Shown one piece after another: positions 7,153-10,684 of a stretch of 10,684 bases of DNA. This DNA is from Fragilaria radians (taxonomy: Eukaryota; Bacillariophyta; Fragilariophyceae; Fragilariales; Fragilariaceae): contig CAAAJI010000859.1 in assembly GCA_900642245.1 (NCBI GenBank), forward strand, positions 13,514 to 24,197. The letters are read 5' to 3'. Position numbers and translations under genes: made by a program. How positions within the stretch are numbered: position 1 is the stretch's first letter; every line of letters starts with the position of its first letter. Below the pieces are notes generated by a model, which saw nothing but the letters and a program-made list of their open reading frames with translations, made no database searches and was not told where the DNA came from.

Positions 7153-8643
7153 ATGTTACCTTTCACAGTGAAAAGACACAGCAGGGTCTCGACTCAAATT
7201 TGTTCACGTTATGACAGTATATTAACTCCTACTCAAGGCCTTGGTGTCACGAACTATATTTTGGTTCTATATATATATGGTAAAGTGTGATCCTAAGGTG
7301 CATTATGTAACCATTTTTCATCCCTTTCAGGACCCAAATTGATATCATCTCATCATCATGAAAAAAGTTTCTATGCTGTCAAAGAGGTATTCCATTTATA
7401 CAAGCTAAAACTTGCTAGAATGAAATACTTTCTTCTATAAATTTGTTTACTTAAAATTGTAATCTCTAAACAAACTAGTAATGAAACAATGTGAACTGTG
7501 GAATGCTATGCTTTCGTTTCTTTTCTGTCGTGATGTGACAACATTTTCTTCCATTTTATTTGACACTTTACCTCATAGATTATGCAACTCACAAAAAAAT
7601 GCTAAAGCAATGAATTTCATACAGATTTTTTTGTCAAGTGAAATTGAAGTTACAGGATGAGACTAGTTACATCAGGGTAATTGAACAGTGTGTAAGAGAA
7701 GACAAGCAATCAGGAGCCCAGAATTATGTATGTTTTACATTTTTATGAAACTGACTATCTAGCAGCCTGAATAGATGATTTACTTATCTGAAGTAAAAAC
7801 AACTTGGCAGTCATCAAGTCTTCCAAGGAGATCTACTTTTTATTGGAGAATGGAAGTCTCCCTAAAAGTTTGTTCAGTAAGTACATAGAATTCCTTGGTG
7901 AATCATCGGAGAATCTAGGACAAGTGTCAGCACTTTATCCAGTCTATTTGAAAAGATGGCAAGTCCATCTAGATGCCTAGGAGTGAGGGGTATCACCAGA
8001 ATCATTAGATAACTTATCTCTATATAATAATAATAATGCTGGATATAGATCCCTAACTGGTTGTTCTGCTTATAAAATAGTACTTGCATAGGAATGCTGT
8101 GAAAAGAAGTTCTCTTATCTCAGGACTTTTCCAAAGGAGAGGATCATTGCTGATAAATCGTATCCAGACAATTCATTTACCGAATTGATGATCATCCAAA
8201 TTGGAAGGAAGTTTGCTCCAAAATGAGGAACTCGGAATATGATTACTTAAACTATCCTAAAAAACTGCTGAGTTGCTTTCTTATTTCAAAAGAATCAAAG
8301 AGGCTCCTTAATGGAGATTCCTGTACTCATATTGCTGCGCTGATGAAACCTAAGGTGTTGCCACTTCATTCTTATAGATTATCTTGAAGATGAACAAGTG
8401 ACCTCATCATGAAGTACCTAGAAAGCTATGATTGAATATGCTTTAAAGAGAATTGCCCCTTTGTCACAGTGGGCTGGTAAGCAATTGATGAATATATTGT
8501 CAATCTTGATAAATTTATTGTTGCAACAATTTTTGGATACAGCAACAATGATTTCACTGACAAAGCGAAGCAACGATTTAAGGAACAGGTTATGTATTTG
8601 TTTGAATAATATTACTCAACTAGGGTTATTGCACTTGCGGTAA
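7153..8643 (+). pseudogene. Decayed multi-exon gene of unknown function with ankyrin-like segment
   Basis: I do not recognise the product. An ATG at 7153 opens MLPFTVKRHSRVSTQ and reaches a donor at 7280. A 51-nt GT-AG intron (7280-7330) joins in phase to GPKLISSHHHEKSFYAVKE, ending at donor GTATTC (7387). Further coding-like pieces follow in different frames: DETSYIRVIEQCVREDKQSG (from 7656), IYFLLENGSLPKSLFSKYI (about 7830), SLDNLSLYNNNNAGYRSLTG (about 8003), DHPNWKEVCSKM to LNGDSCTHIAAL (about 8190-8330), MIEYALKRIAPLSQWAGK (8428) and NLDKFIVATIFGYS (about 8497). In-frame stops and shifts separate several pieces. NGDSCTHIAA resembles an ankyrin-repeat start. Some breaks could be introns I have placed wrongly, so a living gene with several introns is not excluded. 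Confidence 0.35.
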
Positions 8644-9111
8644 AAATCAATTGGAGACTGTAAATCTCCTATACACTACGCCAGGGCTATACATGATACA
8701 GTAAGATAGTACCTGGGTTATACAACCATTGTTGATTTTTTTTGTACTTTTCTACACGACTCAATTTTTTATATTACTCGAAATATTCCTAAAAGGGTTA
8801 GGGGTTAGGGTATAATATGTTGATTTAACGAAGATTAATAGTACTCGAAAATTCAATTCCGTTGTATTTTCTGTATTATTCCTTACACGGAATCTACAAC
8901 GCATACAACCGGAACCGTTGTCGACACCACCTACTAAATCGTAGTACACTTTGTACGAAAAATTACTACAACTAAAAATTCCTTTCAGATGCTGCACAGT
9001 TTTCAAAGATGACCAGCAAAAGCAACCCTCATTGCTACAAATCATTCCTTAACTACCTAATGTCACTTCTTCATAAAAAATATGGTAAGGAAACAATATA
9101 ATTTCAGGTGG
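8644..9111. other. Non-coding stretch with a telomere-like tract
   Basis: Apart from the TTAGGG-like tract at 8794-8811 I see nothing supported here. A minus-strand open frame at 8761-9045 covers the telomere-like tract and has no recognisable motif. A short plus-strand run (PYTESTTHTTGTVVDTTY, near 8882) is Thr-rich but isolated. Confidence 0.5.
8794..8811 (+). repeat. Short interstitial telomere-like repeat (TTAGGG type)
   Basis: The plus strand reads AGGGTTAGGGGTTAGGGT, which is between two and three TTAGGG units with one extra G. TTAGGG is the usual telomere repeat in stramenopiles. So short a tract may be chance, a trace of double-strand-break repair, or an ancient telomere-linked insertion. 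Confidence 0.6.
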
Positions 9112-9500
9112 GGGAACAGAGGTAAGAAAACAAGGTGTAGTTTCAATGGCAAGAAGAGCATTGACCGAAAAGGAATTCAAAATTTTGCTTCAAGTTTTCA
9201 AGACCCAGAGCCTTCCGTCAAAGAATTTGGAATTAGATTGGGAAGCCAGCCTTTTTGAATTTTCGATTAATTGTAAGGGATTGAAGATACAGCCTAGGAA
9301 ACTATTGATAACATTCGTGTGAACGACAAATTCTCTATCTGTTTGAACAAAAAGAGTGGCAGCAAAACGGGATTGGCAGCACAAACGGGATTGGCAGCAC
9401 AGATGAAGAAGGGTATACAGCCAGCAGATGAGTGTGACAGATATTAATAATGGATGGAAGCGAGATTTGTATATTGGAATATGGATTCCTAAGTTACAAG
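9112..9500 (+). pseudogene. Crypton-like / tyrosine-recombinase-type element protein, frameshifted relic
   Basis: A plus-strand frame reads GTEVRKQGVVSMARRALTEK then EFKILLQVFK and ends at a TGA near 9322. In the next frame the reading continues TIDNIRVNDKFSICLNKK, and in the third DGSEICILEYGF (about 9455). The order SMARRALTEKE, then IRVxDxFxxCLxxK, then D-x-x-x-CIL matches a repeated diatom protein family that I recall ending in a tyrosine-recombinase-like domain. Such elements integrate through tyrosine recombination rather than by DDE chemistry. The expected central block (FxxHxIARxDD-like) and the catalytic C-terminus are not visible, so this is at most a degraded N-terminal half. Two shifts and stops make it non-functional. 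The family name is from memory and tentative. Confidence 0.35.
9365..9400. repeat. 18-bp perfect tandem duplication
   Basis: AAACGGGATTGGCAGCAC is present twice in a row (9365-9382 and 9383-9400) with no mismatch, preceded by a partial copy (GGCAGC, 9358-9363). It is a multiple of three, so it adds six codons without changing frame (TGLAAQ-type repeat). It lies inside the tyrosine-recombinase-like relic and looks like recent replication slippage. Confidence 0.9.
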
Positions 9501-10119
9501 TTTAAAATCTTATCTGAGCTGGGATCAAAGGGCAGGTTTTTTTCATCAAGCCCATTCTCAACAGATTCGGTTTTTTCCTGCTTTGCGGAGAATGTGTTGA
9601 CGATCAATGCTATAGATTGAATAATATGTGAATTAATGAAATTGATAATTTTGACTCCGAATTTTTTTCCGTCACATTTTTGTTACTGTAGCAATCTAGT
9701 ACATCAAAAAGCTAGTAAATTTTATCCTACACGATGTTTACTATGTAGACCTCACATACAAGAAAAGTGTACCAAAGGCTACGGGTTGTATCCGAGGTTG
9801 CACAAAATTCATGTATTCCCATAATACTATAATGATATATATGCACCAAAATGCTTGGTACCATCACAACTTTTTTAATCTCATATCTCTACTATAATTT
9901 GAAGAATCTCGGATTCAAAACAGTTCAATCTTGAATAAGCTTTAACCTTTAATTGATTCATAAATCGTGTCCTAAATTCTGTCACTTTTTAATTGAAAGA
10001 ATATATATCCTAATTCCCAAACTTATCCGTTATTATTAGTGCCTACACGAGTCACCCACTAGTATGGACGTAGTTGTGATGAACGGAAAAGTTCTTCATT
10101 TAATTCAAAATCCTTTACT
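9501..10119. other. AT-rich stretch without a supported gene
   Basis: A plus-strand open frame at 9636-9824 contains a Cys/His-bearing run (FYPTRCLLCRPHIQEKC), which could be a scrap of a transposase zinc finger. It has no neighbours in the same frame, so I do not call it. The rest is AT-rich with homopolymer runs and no clear repeat. Confidence 0.45.
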
Positions 10120-10684
10120 TTAGAATCTCAATTCCTCTTGCGATCGAAACATGCCCCCAATTCCTGATCTAATTGATGAAAACCTTTGAACTTGTCCTAT
10201 TTCAGATCCGGCATCATGATCTCCAGAATTCAAAAAGGCAATACCTCGGATTTGTGATGGTGCCAATGGTTCTTCTTGACCTGTCAAGGACCGACCAACC
10301 ATAGAAAAGCATGAGATGAGAAGACTACAGACAAGTCCTTACAATGATGATGTTCCAACCAAAACAACTGTACTTTTCTGGTTGCGTTTTGGATCCTTAG
10401 ATATTGCAGCAATCTAGGTGTTTGATGGAGAAGAGAATAGTGATGGCGGTTTTCATTGTATATGATATTATAATTCACGATAACAGCAAGGTGGAATAGA
10501 CTACATTTCAGGAATGCGTTTGTGCTGTTCAAAAAAATAAGTAAAGGCCTGTTCCTAACAAATTAGTTGGAGTTTCTTTGAAAATATTACCAAATGTTTG
10601 TCCTACAATTGCTGCAAGGTATGAACGGAGATGTTATTGTTGTAGTTTAGAGCATAAAAATAAGCTGCTACTCCACTACTTACC
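10120..10684 (-). CDS. Unrecognised protein, C-terminal exons of a gene entering from the right edge
   Basis: The final exon (10120-10280) reads QEEPLAPSQIRGIAFLNSG to SIRSGIGGMFRSQEELRF and a stop. It joins in phase over a 62-nt GT-AG intron (10281-10342; GTAAGG to TTGACAG) to an upstream frame containing LLQYLRIQNATRKVQLFWLE. Further right, the last bases on the plus strand (CTTACC) are a canonical GTAAGT donor on the minus strand. With a TTGCAG acceptor near 10612 this suggests another intron of about 70 nt. An intron of about 65 nt ending TTTTTTTGAACAG near 10530 is also possible, but exon frames between 10343 and 10612 are uncertain. The tail is Ser/Gly/Glu-rich and hydrophilic after an amphipathic stretch, as in cytosolic tails of membrane proteins. 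No family can be named. Confidence 0.4.

Noticed and set aside
7874..8089. Minus-strand open frame rich in Tyr and Ile
   Set aside because: It spans the AAT microsatellite (about 8024-8037) and lies opposite the better plus-strand pieces; no motif.
9190..9384. Minus-strand open frame of 64 codons
   Set aside because: It is antisense to the Crypton-like relic, which has recognisable blocks in order on the plus strand.
9636..9824. Plus-strand frame with CLLC and further Cys/His, possible transposase zinc-finger scrap
   Set aside because: Too few spaced ligands, no flanking homologous pieces, and no second CxxC after the first.
1..10684. tRNA, rRNA, CRISPR array or bacterial operon signals
   Set aside because: No T-loop/anticodon pattern, no rRNA-like conserved stretch, no regularly spaced direct repeats, and coding regions are split by spliceosomal introns.

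Overview
The window looks like nuclear DNA from a eukaryotic alga, most likely a diatom or another stramenopile. The sequence is AT-rich, with short GT-AG introns of about 50-110 bases. It holds a gametolysin-type (peptidase M11) protease with a Pro/Thr-rich stalk, a class C GPCR (GABA-B-like) relic, and decayed mobile elements of types I associate with diatom genomes. No rRNA, tRNA, CRISPR array or bacterial-style operon was seen. All family names come from motif recognition, not from a database search.

Left part (1-3198). The left edge cuts the start of a minus-strand retrotransposon gag-like frame (1-72). Behind it lies an AT-rich stretch that may be its LTR or leader, with a TATA-like box and a hairpin. 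A perfect 11-bp-arm hairpin carrying ACGTCA/TGACGT cores (606-631) precedes the one apparently intact gene. That gene is a five-exon, minus-strand secreted metallopeptidase (735-3198). Its zinc motif HEVGHNINLAH is rebuilt only after splicing, and a Pro/Thr repeat stalk and a ten-cysteine tail follow.

Middle part (3199-5605). After a hairpin-rich spacer comes a small plus-strand relic with a CxxCGGxPCxW motif (3902-4237). It converges on a minus-strand piggyBac-like transposase relic (4378-5249). The transposase runs directly into a second, unrelated gag-like relic (5242-5605), so the block is a mosaic of dead elements.

Right part (5606-10684). A class C GPCR-like receptor is present as a shifted and internally deleted plus-strand relic (about 5942-7107), keeping ligand-domain pieces, one clean intron and TM1-TM2. 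Next come decayed exons of an unrecognised gene with an ankyrin-like segment (7153-8643), a short telomere-like tract (8794-8811), and a relic resembling diatom tyrosine-recombinase (Crypton-like) elements (9112-9500). The right edge holds the 3' exons of an unrecognised minus-strand gene (10120-10684).

Overall this is one seemingly functional protease gene inside a mobile-element graveyard. The genes do not form a pathway. The points most worth following are the protease architecture, the convergent transposase/CxxCGGxPCxW pair, and the receptor relic.
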